Of a stretch of 64,000 nucleotides of DNA, positions 53,363-61,648 are shown in pieces. A model generated the notes under the pieces. It made no database searches, was not told where the DNA came from, and saw only the letters and a program-made list of their open reading frames with translations. The position numbers were made by a program, and so were the translations under genes. Origin of the DNA: Cytophagales bacterium. Lineage in GTDB: Bacteria; Bacteroidota; Bacteroidia; Cytophagales; Bernardetiaceae. The DNA is taken from contig JAAFJX010000001.1 of the NCBI GenBank assembly GCA_013299045.1, forward strand, positions 213,473 through 277,472, read 5' to 3'. The first letter of the stretch is position 1. Every line of letters starts with the position of its first letter.

Positions 53363-54055
53363 CTATAGATGTTTTTCTGTCCAGAGTTTAAATACTTTGA
53401 GTAAATCGGCTGTGCTTTTGTAACCTAGTTCTTCTTTTTTGACGGTAGCTCGGTCAAAAAAAGCGTTCAAATCAGACCTAGAATTAAGCGGCATCATTTT
53501 GCCGTTAAACAAGATACATTTTTTTGTATCCACAAACAAGCGAACGTTGTGGCTTCCCACATTCAGCGCCACATTGTGGTTAGGCGCTTCGGTGCGGGTT
53601 TTGTAGTGTAAAAGTGCCATATTGAGATGCTGTTTGCCCACAACCTGGTAAAAGCCTTGACAGGTAGGCACGTCTTCGTGGCGAATGTAAATAAACTTTT
53701 GGTTGTTTATGAGCATACTATCAACAAGCCTGCCGTCTATGGCGTAAAGGGTATCTCCGCGAGTGTATTCCATCTGGTCGGATGAAACATTGTAGCGCAT
53801 ATTGATATCTACAACTACCTTTTTGTTGCGCATGAATACAACCGCTGGCCAAAACATCTTACTCCAAAGATAAGGCGAACCTTCTATTTCAGCATTATTG
53901 GCTGGGTCTTTGACCAAGTAACCCTGCCCTTTTTCAAAGCCGCGGATAGCGCTTGGGTCACGCAAAAAATGGTCGTACTCTTTTTGAGCAAAAGACGACC
54001 CTATAAAACTAAAAAAAAACACCAGGAAGGCTACAAAAAAGGCAAAAGGTTTCAT
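53363..54055 (-). CDS. Exported protein of unknown function
   Basis: A 230-residue protein I do not recognise. The ATG at 54055 begins a signal peptide (MKPFAFFVAFLVFFFSFIG to SSFAQ) and is preferred to an in-frame start 102 bases upstream. The mature part is beta-rich with GDTLYAIDGRLVDSMLINNQ, a KFIYIRHEDVP segment and NVRLFVDTKKCILFNGKMMP, and ends in an amphipathic helix (DLLKVFKLWTEKHL). No membrane segment follows the signal, so it is periplasmic or surface-exposed. Similar small secreted proteins are common in Bacteroidota. Confidence 0.65.
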   Translation of the reverse strand: MKPFAFFVAFLVFFFSFIGSSFAQKEYDHFLRDPSAIRGFEKGQGYLVKDPANNAEIEGSPYLWSKMFWPAVVFMRNKKVVVDINMRYNVSSDQMEYTRGDTLYAIDGRLVDSMLINNQKFIYIRHEDVPTCQGFYQVVGKQHLNMALLHYKTRTEAPNHNVALNVGSHNVRLFVDTKKCILFNGKMMPLNSRSDLNAFFDRATVKKEELGYKSTADLLKVFKLWTEKHL

Positions 54056-54352
54056 ATAGTTTCGCTTTATAGAATGAATGGAAGCATTGTTTTTTGAAAA
54101 ACAAAGATAAAAAAAGATGTTATATCTGAAAATAGGAAAAACAGATTGCTCTGCCATGCCATTCTTAAGCTACTATAAATGAGCTATATACAGCGCTCTG
54201 GTTGCTAATATTTCTCTTTTGCTTAGCGCAAAGCGTGTTGTTTTACTTTCTGTATCTTGTAAAAAGTCCGTCTATTTTTACCTATCTGGTGAAGTTTTTT
54301 TCGCTTGGCCTTGGCTCGAACAGCTAATGGAACAAGGGTGAGTTTTGATACC

Positions 54353-54395
54353 CAAAAAAAAAGCCACACAACCCTTTTGGCTGCATGGCTTTTCT
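54353..54395 (-). terminator. Rho-independent terminator of the Omp28 gene
   Basis: GCCACACAACCC (54363-54374) pairs with GGCTGCATGGC (54379-54389) through 11 pairs including G-U wobbles, and the minus strand continues into nine T residues. The stretch 54056-54352 upstream shows no other feature. Confidence 0.8.
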
Positions 54396-54420
54396 TATAA
54401 CCTTACGGCTTTAGCAAATA

Positions 54421-55662
54421 CTAGTCATAAGACTTAGACTCGCCAAGTTTCATAAACTGAACATTCTCTACGCGACGCTTTGCACTTGGGCTGTCTGCCG
54501 AAGTAATAAACACGACCACGCTGCACTTGTCAGGGTTTGAGTCGCCTATGCTTACTTGGAACTGACCGCTGTACTCGTTACCTGGTAACGCAATAGCTTT
54601 GTTAATTTCTTCGCCGCTCATAGCAGGGAAAGCTCTACGCAAAACTTCATTGTGCTTGTAGCCAGCAATTTTAGATGGCAATGAGTAGAATGGCTCATAA
54701 GATTTGAAACGACCATCGCCGCTGAGGTAGTTAGCTTGGTCAGCAGCCAAATCATCTTCAAGCAAGTATGCTGTAACGTAGTAAGTCAACTTAGAGTTAG
54801 CTTCTTTACCAAAACCAACTTTAGCATCAACTGTGAGGCGCTTAGTAGCTGCATCAAAAGCTGTTACAACCGCCAAACCAACATTAGCTTGTGGTTTTCT
54901 GAGAATTTTGTCCACTGTAGCAGGCCACTCGGTAGGATACATCACGATGTCTGCACCTGCAGCCGAACGAACACGGTTTACCATACCACCTGGATAGCCA
55001 CTAATGCCGTAAGCCTTGTTGATGAAGTCGTGTGCAGAGCGGTTTTCGAGTGGGTCGCCGTAGTGAATAGCCACGCCTACCACTGTGTTAGGCTTGTTCT
55101 TCATAAGGTCTGTGATGTGGAACTTACCAACAGGACACCAGCCGCACCAGCCGCCAGTAACTTGCTCAATCATTACTTTTTGAGTGTAGTACTCAGGTGC
55201 TTTAGGCTTAGGAGCTTCTTTTTCTTTTGTTTTGAAAGATACAGAAGAAGGCATATAAGCCGTACCATTTTTAGTGGTGAGGTAAGCACGCACAAAATAC
55301 GATGTATTAGGCTCTAAACCAGTTGCATCAAAGTTGAATGCGCCCGTAGCAGTACGCGCCCCCATGGCCGATTTTGAATCAGTAAGAGTCGGGTTGTCTG
55401 CCTTGCCCCAAACGTGGCCATAGTCCAGAATTGGGTCAGCCGGGTCAATGTTTACGAAAGTACCAGTGAAGCGCGCCGTAGTTTCTGTTACATCTGACAC
55501 AACGTCCTTGTCCATAACAAAACCTTTGGTGTCATCACCTGTGCCCTTGAGAGCAATTTTTACTTCTGTGATTGGCGGTGGTTCTGGTGGTTGAGTTGTA
55601 GATTCGCCGCAAGAAGCCATAGCCAGAACCATAACTCCTAAGAATAAATACTTTTTTAACAT
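54421..55662 (-). CDS. Omp28-family lipoprotein with a fibronectin-like domain
   Basis: A 413-residue lipoprotein. The ATG at 55662 starts MLKKYLFLGVMVLAMASC, with lipidation at Cys18; the in-frame start 60 bases upstream is less likely. After a Pro-rich linker (about 22-32) comes a fibronectin-III-like domain (about 35-145, with TGLEPNTSYFVRAYLTTKNG). The rest is an Omp28-type region starting with EQVTGGWCGWCP, whose CxxC resembles a thioredoxin-fold active site. Redox activity is possible but unproven. It has its own terminator. Confidence 0.8.
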   Translation of the reverse strand: MLKKYLFLGVMVLAMASCGESTTQPPEPPPITEVKIALKGTGDDTKGFVMDKDVVSDVTETTARFTGTFVNIDPADPILDYGHVWGKADNPTLTDSKSAMGARTATGAFNFDATGLEPNTSYFVRAYLTTKNGTAYMPSSVSFKTKEKEAPKPKAPEYYTQKVMIEQVTGGWCGWCPVGKFHITDLMKNKPNTVVGVAIHYGDPLENRSAHDFINKAYGISGYPGGMVNRVRSAAGADIVMYPTEWPATVDKILRKPQANVGLAVVTAFDAATKRLTVDAKVGFGKEANSKLTYYVTAYLLEDDLAADQANYLSGDGRFKSYEPFYSLPSKIAGYKHNEVLRRAFPAMSGEEINKAIALPGNEYSGQFQVSIGDSNPDKCSVVVFITSADSPSAKRRVENVQFMKLGESKSYD

Positions 55663-56362
55663 AGATAGCGAGAGTTTAAAATGAAAATGCTTGTAAATGA
55701 TGCGGTTGTTAGAATAATCCAATTATTAGATTGAATTTTGCAAATATAGGGTCTTTGGAGTTATTATGCAAATATTTTATCTGTTTTTTCTGTAAAAGTC
55801 CAAATAAACTACGTCAGAACAAGACGAACACCAAAGAACAAGAAGATACGTTTTATAGTGTCCACTTTAGTAAAGCAACTCACCCAATTTTAATGGAACT
55901 AAAAATGAATTTAAATACTGATGAGGAAAATTGACTCCCAAACTTTTTTTACTAATTTTGGGTCTTGCAATTCCATTTCCAATGAATAGCAAATCTTCTG
56001 TAGCCATGAATAAACTATTCCTTTTTCCTACTTTGCGCTCCTTGATAGCCAATACCGAGCTCGCTGAGGGCATTGCTGCCAAGGACTACAACCCATTGAA
56101 AAACACCTTAGCATGACAGACATAGAATCTACCGAGAGAAGTTTTGATGGCTATGCGGGTTTGGTTGGAGTCAGGACGGCTTTGGACAGAGATAGTTTTG
56201 GTAACCACATCTCTATCGCTCGCTTCAGTATAGGTATATGCAATATGACTGCAACTTTGGGTGGATAGCTTTTTACCAAAAGTCAATACTTTTTTGGTTT
56301 TTATCTTGTATGTCGTTCTTGGGCGCTTAATTCTTATAGAAAATTAGAGAACAAAAAAAATA
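55663..56362. other. Interval without a recognised gene
   Basis: About 700 bases. A plus-strand frame (55931-56116) begins with a TTG and a hydrophobic run (LFLLILGLAIPF) and could encode a 61-residue exported peptide, but it has no family features or promoter. The minus strand carries an open frame (56086-56286) of protein-like composition, also without a homologue. Neither is supported enough to call. Confidence 0.3.
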
Positions 56363-58459
56363 ATGAACCAAGTTGATTCACGAACAGGCTTTCCCAATTT
56401 ACATACCTTTGTTGCTTTTCTGCTGTTGTTTTTTGTGGCTGCCTTGTCGGCTTTTGGCCAAATTGCCCCTTACGTGCAATGGGCAGACCACGTTATAGAG
56501 GCATCTTCTGCTCTCAAAGACCCAGACGACCCAGAAGGTATCAACCTCTATGCTCCCAGACAAGCGTTAGGCAAACCAAACAAGCTACCAGACGTAGGCT
56601 CAAGTAGATGCGCCTGGTCGCCAGCTTTTGAAGACAGCGATACCGAAGAGCGGCTGCATTTGGGTTTCAAGAACCCCATGCCTATACGCCAAGTGGCCAT
56701 AGCAGAAAACTTCAATCCTGGCGCTGTTACAAAGGTATATGCCTATGATTTGCAGAACAAAGCCTATTTGATTTACGAAAACAAAGCACCTAAACCTGTG
56801 CCAGCACTTGGCAGAATGTTTCATATCATTTTGCCTCAGAGCACTCCCTATGAGGTGCAAAGCATTAAAATTGTGCTGAACAGCCGTAAAGTAAAGGGCC
56901 ATAATGAGATAGACGCTGTGGGTATTACGCTTTCGCCATCTCCTATCGAAGCGCGCATTAACTTGATTGCAGGGCTAGAATTTGGAGAGGTAGAGCGCCT
57001 ACCTGCCGAAATCAATTCTATGGCTGATGAGGTCCTGCCCATCATCTCACCAGATGGCCAAACTCTCTTTTTTACCCGAAAAAATCATCCCAAAAATTTT
57101 GAATCCGACACACCAGGCACATTTAACGACGATATTTGGGTCAGTACTTTCCAAAATAATACATGGACAGAAGCACAAAGACTCGGTGCGCCTCTCAATA
57201 ATGGCAAGCACAATTTTGTATGTGCCACCTCTGCCGATAGTAAGCTGCTCTTGCTTGGCAACGGTTACCAGCCCAATGGGGACGTTGTTTCGGGCGTATC
57301 TATGGCTGAAAAAAAGCCTGACGGTACTTATTCTATGCCCAAAGCGCTTCTTATTGACAAGTATTATAACGACAGCCAATATTCCGAATATGCCCTTTGT
57401 AATAGTGGTCAGGCTATTTTGCTGGCTATCAAGCGAAAAGAGGGCTTTGGCGACCGCGACCTCTACATTAGCTTCTTGGAGCAGGACGGCACTTGGACTC
57501 CCCCCCTCAACATGGGTGGGCAAATAAACACTGCGGGTATAGAGTTTGCCCCTTTTATGGCTTCAGATAACAAAACGCTTTACTTTTCTAGTACTGGGCA
57601 TAGCGGTTTTGGGCGTGCTGATGTTTTTATGAGCCGCCGCTTGGACGATACATGGACGAATTGGAGCGACCCCGTCAATTTAGGCCCAAAACTCAACTCT
57701 TCGTTTTGGGACGCTGCCTACAGCGTAGATGATAACAAGCACTACGTTTATTTTTCTTCCTTCAAAAAAAAGGAAAACAGCAAAGAAAATACGGATATCT
57801 TTAGAGTGAGCCTACCCAACTCTTTAAGCCCAGAACCAGTGGCCACCATAACAGGCGTTGTATTTAATGCCGAAACCATGAAGCCTATGGGTGCAAATAT
57901 CTTCTTTGAAGCCTTAGGCTTGAGCAAAGAAAATGGCCGTGCTAAAGCGGATTCTATAACGGGACAATACAAGGTTGTGCTGCCGTTGCGCTATCTGTAC
58001 GGATTACGGGGCGAGGCGCTGGGTTTTTTGTCCATCAACGAAAGTTTGAATCTTACCAATCAACAAAGCTCCATAAGTATAGAAAAAGATTTGTTTCTAA
58101 GCCCACTCAAAATAGGCCAAACTGTGGTGCTGAACAACGTTTTTTTTGTGCAATCTAAAGATATTTTGCTGGCAGAATCTTACCCCGAGCTAGACCGAGT
58201 GGCACAGTTAATGAATCAGAAGCCCTCTATGCGTATAGAAATCATTGGGCATACAGACATTGAAGGAGAGCCTACCGCTAATTTTCTCCTCTCAGAAAGG
58301 CGCGTAAAAGTGCTTAAAGACTATATTGCCAGTAAAGGCATTGCCACTGAACGCATCGATACGCTGCCGATGGGTAGTACCAAGCCTATCAGCCGCGAAC
58401 GGGACGAAGCCAGCAAACAACTCAACAGACGTGTGGAGTTTAGGGTTATCAAGTTCTAA
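56363..58459 (+). CDS. OmpA-type protein with PD40 propeller repeats (PorE-like)
   Basis: A 698-residue envelope protein: signal peptide (to about 33, ending AFGQ), a discoidin-like beta-sandwich (about 35-195 with ALGKPNKLPDVGSSRCAWSP), WD40-like PD40 repeats (about 215-480, with ISPDGQTLFFTRK and DNKTLYFSSTGHSGFG), a carboxypeptidase-regulatory-like stretch (about 495-570) and a C-terminal OmpA peptidoglycan-binding domain (about 590-698, with IIGHTDIEGEP and NRRVEFRV). Some type IX secretion proteins (PorE) share the PD40 plus OmpA layout, so a role in anchoring the machinery to the wall is possible. No other T9SS genes are adjacent. Confidence 0.8.
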   Translation: MNQVDSRTGFPNLHTFVAFLLLFFVAALSAFGQIAPYVQWADHVIEASSALKDPDDPEGINLYAPRQALGKPNKLPDVGSSRCAWSPAFEDSDTEERLHLGFKNPMPIRQVAIAENFNPGAVTKVYAYDLQNKAYLIYENKAPKPVPALGRMFHIILPQSTPYEVQSIKIVLNSRKVKGHNEIDAVGITLSPSPIEARINLIAGLEFGEVERLPAEINSMADEVLPIISPDGQTLFFTRKNHPKNFESDTPGTFNDDIWVSTFQNNTWTEAQRLGAPLNNGKHNFVCATSADSKLLLLGNGYQPNGDVVSGVSMAEKKPDGTYSMPKALLIDKYYNDSQYSEYALCNSGQAILLAIKRKEGFGDRDLYISFLEQDGTWTPPLNMGGQINTAGIEFAPFMASDNKTLYFSSTGHSGFGRADVFMSRRLDDTWTNWSDPVNLGPKLNSSFWDAAYSVDDNKHYVYFSSFKKKENSKENTDIFRVSLPNSLSPEPVATITGVVFNAETMKPMGANIFFEALGLSKENGRAKADSITGQYKVVLPLRYLYGLRGEALGFLSINESLNLTNQQSSISIEKDLFLSPLKIGQTVVLNNVFFVQSKDILLAESYPELDRVAQLMNQKPSMRIEIIGHTDIEGEPTANFLLSERRVKVLKDYIASKGIATERIDTLPMGSTKPISRERDEASKQLNRRVEFRVIKF

Positions 58460-58474
58460 GACCAAAAGGCTCAA

Positions 58475-58969
58475 TCAACAAAGATAGGGTAGCCATTTAG
58501 CGTCAGCATTCTTGGTATAATCTCTCAAGAAAATCAAGAAAGAGGGCTTATAGGGTTTTTGTGAAAAGCTCATACTGGCTTCTTCTAGCGTTCGGTTCCC
58601 TTTGCGTGAGTTACAGGCTTGGCAGGCCGTTACAAGGTTCAGCCAACTGCTATTGCCGCCTTTGGAGCGCGGCACAACGTGGTCTAAGGTGAGGTCGCGG
58701 CGCGAACCACAATAAACGCATTGGTGATTGTCGCGCTTAAATATGTTTTGCCGTGAAAGCATAACACCTTTAAAAGGCATATTGACGTATTTGCGCAAGC
58801 GAATAACCGAGGGCGCGTTGTAGGCTGTACTAACAGTACGTAGAACAACATCATCGGTTTTTTCAATGATTTCTGCTTTATCCAAAAAAACTAACAAAAA
58901 TGCTTTAGGGATACTAAAAACGGTCATAGCCCTAAAATCAGCATTCAATACCAGTACTCCACTAGCCAT
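58475..58969 (-). CDS. HNH endonuclease
   Basis: A 164-residue protein with a C-terminal HNH nuclease domain. The zinc pairs are CVYC (84-87) and CQAC (116-119), and the catalytic DH is at Asp96-His97 in LTLDHVVPRSKGG, with Asn120 closing the ExxN-like site. The N-terminal half (SGVLVLNADFRAMTVFSI) is typical of a widespread bacterial HNH group. The ATG at 58969 is preferred to a TTG two codons earlier. It is not linked to a restriction or phage gene, so it is more likely a DNA repair or housekeeping nuclease than a defence enzyme. Confidence 0.85.
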   Translation of the reverse strand: MASGVLVLNADFRAMTVFSIPKAFLLVFLDKAEIIEKTDDVVLRTVSTAYNAPSVIRLRKYVNMPFKGVMLSRQNIFKRDNHQCVYCGSRRDLTLDHVVPRSKGGNSSWLNLVTACQACNSRKGNRTLEEASMSFSQKPYKPSFLIFLRDYTKNADAKWLPYLC

Positions 58970-59429
58970 ATACAAACAGATTAAGTGCGTAATTTACCCT
59001 ATACAAAACAAAACATACTGTTATACGGCTTATGGCCAAAAAAGTTGCAAAAGTGCCTGATTAAACAGAATTTAACGGAAAGTTCATAGTCCAACAGCAC
59101 AGAATTGGCTCCCCCCTGTGAATTAGAAAGTAGTAGCTCTATTTTTATGATGCAGTGTAACCAAAAACACAAACTCTAAGCACCAAACAAAATTTGGTGT
59201 GGGCTGGCCGCGCTTTATCTTTCTGAAACTTTGGCCTAAAGAGACTTGCTAAAAAGAATGCTGAAGGCTATAAACACCAAAAATAATTCTGTTGCTGTAA
59301 GTATAAGTATGAAAAAGAATAAAATAAAAGTATTAAAGGATATAAGCCATACATAACGCAAAGGAAAAATGCGTTTAAAATGAATAGACTATGATTTTGA
59401 GGTGAGTAAAAAAAATAATTAAACTTTTG
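58970..59429. other. Interval between the HNH gene and the duplicated barrel gene
   Basis: AT-rich non-coding DNA. The only structure seen is a 7-base hairpin, CACCAAA (59181-59187) with TTTGGTG (59193-59199), with no U-run after it. No gene, tRNA or repeat-family member was recognised. Confidence 0.4.
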
Positions 59430-59460
59430 TTTGCGCTTCAAAATAAAGCACTTACCTTTG
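59430..59460 (+). promoter_or_regulatory. Promoter of the duplicated barrel protein gene
   Basis: TTTG (59430-59433), 19 bases, then TACCTTTG (59453-59460): an exact Bacteroidota consensus promoter. It lies 151 bases before the ATG at 59612, so the mRNA has a leader of about 145 bases. Confidence 0.75.
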
Positions 59461-59611
59461 CAGCGCTTTAAATAAAGTGCCTTTTTAGTACATTTTAACG
59501 TCGTCTAATTACAACCATTTTCTTGTTTTTATTACTCTCTATAAGGCATTCACTTTTATTGAATAAAAATCATACTGATTACCCTTTAGGTCAGCAATCC
59601 ATTAAAATCTC

Positions 59612-61129
59612 ATGAAATACATCCTCTTTCTATTTCTTCTTTCTCCTATTCTGGCTTTTGCCCAAGCAGATAAAGACAAACCCACGCGCTACCTCACCTT
59701 CAGCAGCGGTTTGACCTTCGGACACAGGCAAGTCGTAACGCGCTTTCCTGAAATGGCGCATATCTACAATGGTAGTAATTCAGGAAGTGCACTTGCAGTA
59801 GGTTGGGAGCAAGAAAAGAGCAAGCGCTATTCGAATTCCTACCTCCTACAGTTCTATGGGGTAGCGGTGGGGGGAGAAAAATACAAGGTGGTATCAGCCA
59901 AGATACCACTCTACACAGACTTAGAACAACATTATGCACAAGCCATTTCCGCTAGTTTTGTTTTGAAAAGAAAGCACCGTGTTATAGATATCGTAGGGGG
60001 CCTGGGTTTAGACCTAGATATAGGCAACTTGAATGAGATTTTAAAAGGAATCCCTAAACAGGATAGCAATCTAGTTACAAGGTCATATAGCGATGATAAA
60101 AAATTCGTTTATAGTGAAATTAGCCCCAAACGCGGGGTTTTGCTCAATCCATTTGTGCTGGTGGGCATCAACAAAGACATCCGAACAGGCCGCAAAGGGA
60201 AGTTTTCTTTTTCTCTGCTCTACCAGCAAGGTCTTTTACATACTCACAGCAAAGAACGCAGCTATATTGACTACACTGCCGGTGCCGTCCTGCATACCAG
60301 CATCATCAACTTTCGTGGCTCTAACACCCGCTTCATGCTGAGCTATGCCCATGAAATAGGCAGAAAAAAAGACAGACAACAAGAGAAGATTCTAAAGCCC
60401 GATGCAAGCAATCCTAAGGCATTGCGCAACAAGCTCTCTTTGGAGCTGGGTTTCGGGGTTAATTATGCCATGAAGCGCGCCACCGAGCGCTGGGCAGAAC
60501 CCATAGCGAGTTTGAGTGAGCGCTCCATCAGACTAGGCAGACAATGCTACATAAGTTTCAATTATAGGAAAAGCCCCACCAGTCCTTGGGTTTATGGTTT
60601 GAGAATAGGTACGGCCATGCAAATGGCTAAGATTTATATAGAAACCCCCAGGATAAACGGCAGCAAGTTTTTTAGTTGGTACATCGCTGGTTTTAACTAC
60701 AACTACGCGGCTTTTGTTTTGAAGCGGCACCTGGGTAAGAACTGGTGGGCAGAAGGCGGTTTGGCTTTGGCTTGGGACCAGCCTTTGTATAATATTAGCC
60801 CTTTGTATATAGCAAAGTATGGCTATCCTTTTACCTATCCCAATCCTGGCGACAATATCATCGTTTATGTAAAACCCATATATGAGCGAATCTGGCGCTT
60901 CAATCAACACTTTTCCTTGGGCATCACGAAGGCCATTCGTTTTTTTAAGAGCAATGAGCTATTTTTTAACCTCACCTATAACCAAGGGCTGCTCAGTGCC
61001 GCCAGCCTGACTTACATGGCGCACTACCAAAGCAAGCCGCAGGAGCAGTTTCTACAAAAATACATTTTCCGCGGCAGTATGTTTCGTGGGACTGTAGGCT
61101 ACCGCTTTAGTTTGAAGAAAAAGAGGTAG
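59612..61129 (+). CDS. Outer membrane protein with two similar barrel halves
   Basis: A 505-residue exported protein I cannot assign to a family. The signal peptide is MKYILFLFLLSPILAFAQ. The mature protein is beta-rich and seems to be two related halves (about 25-260 and 275-505). Each half has a YQQGLL or YNQGLL motif, followed by an FRGS motif with an aromatic-ending strand (SYAHEIG and GYRFSL). This suggests an internal duplication of an 8-to-12-strand barrel unit. It has its own strong promoter and a long leader. A hairpin without a U-run (61141-61190) follows. Confidence 0.65.
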   Translation: MKYILFLFLLSPILAFAQADKDKPTRYLTFSSGLTFGHRQVVTRFPEMAHIYNGSNSGSALAVGWEQEKSKRYSNSYLLQFYGVAVGGEKYKVVSAKIPLYTDLEQHYAQAISASFVLKRKHRVIDIVGGLGLDLDIGNLNEILKGIPKQDSNLVTRSYSDDKKFVYSEISPKRGVLLNPFVLVGINKDIRTGRKGKFSFSLLYQQGLLHTHSKERSYIDYTAGAVLHTSIINFRGSNTRFMLSYAHEIGRKKDRQQEKILKPDASNPKALRNKLSLELGFGVNYAMKRATERWAEPIASLSERSIRLGRQCYISFNYRKSPTSPWVYGLRIGTAMQMAKIYIETPRINGSKFFSWYIAGFNYNYAAFVLKRHLGKNWWAEGGLALAWDQPLYNISPLYIAKYGYPFTYPNPGDNIIVYVKPIYERIWRFNQHFSLGITKAIRFFKSNELFFNLTYNQGLLSAASLTYMAHYQSKPQEQFLQKYIFRGSMFRGTVGYRFSLKKKR

Positions 61130-61277
61130 TTGCGTTTTAGAATGGCATACCCTCGTAAGGTTTAAAGGTCTTATGAGGGTTCTAGGCCATGTCCACAATT
61201 TTAGAACGGTAAATCACTTCCTTAAGCCGCACTGAAAAACGATAGTATTATTTGCTGGGTTGCTTGATGGATAATTA

Positions 61278-61504
61278 GTCTTTCCTTAAAAAGCACATAA
61301 AGCATTTATTATCAGTAAATTAAACAAGCATTTCATCTTTAAAACCTCTTAGATTTTGCGTATTTTGTCAAAAAACTGGTAAAACCTCAAGGGCTTCTTA
61401 CGGCCTGCCATGCCTCGCATCAGACAAAAGCGAATGGCTCAAAGGTCAGAGAGTGAGATTTTCTGTGGAAGAGTGCTTTGTAAGAGTGCCAATTAAGGGA
61501 AGAC
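61278..61504 (-). mobile_element. TAnnTA inverted-repeat element, internally deleted copy
   Basis: A 227-base copy in reverse orientation, from GTCTTTCCTTAAAAAGC to AATTAAGGGAAGAC, flanked by TAATTA (61272-61277) and TAAATA (61505-61510), one mismatch apart. The TCTGATGCGAGG-type core and right arm are kept (as the reverse complement), but nearly the whole left arm is deleted down to the terminal repeat. It lies between two plus-strand genes, upstream of the PorW/SprE-like gene. Confidence 0.85.
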
Positions 61505-61594
61505 TAAATAAAGTTTTGCAATAAAGTACTACTACACATATCTGGAAAAATACTGTTTTGGGCACCATAGCATACCTCACATCATTTTTTTTTG

Positions 61595-61602
61595 TATCTT
61601 TG
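61595..61602 (+). promoter_or_regulatory. -7 element of the PorW/SprE-like gene
   Basis: TATCTTTG matches TAnnTTTG and ends 46 bases before the ATG at 61649. A -33 box is not clear. Confidence 0.45.
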
Positions 61603-61648
61603 CAGACACTTCTTTTTTGCCGATACCACCTTAAAACCATAGGCCAAA

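Noticed and set aside
58475..58969. HNH nuclease as a defence or homing enzyme
   Set aside because: No methylase, restriction partner, intron, intein or phage gene lies nearby, and the protein belongs to a common stand-alone group.
61141..61190. Hairpin after the duplicated barrel gene as a terminator
   Set aside because: The stem ACCCTC with GAGGGT is clear but no T-run follows, so intrinsic termination is not supported.
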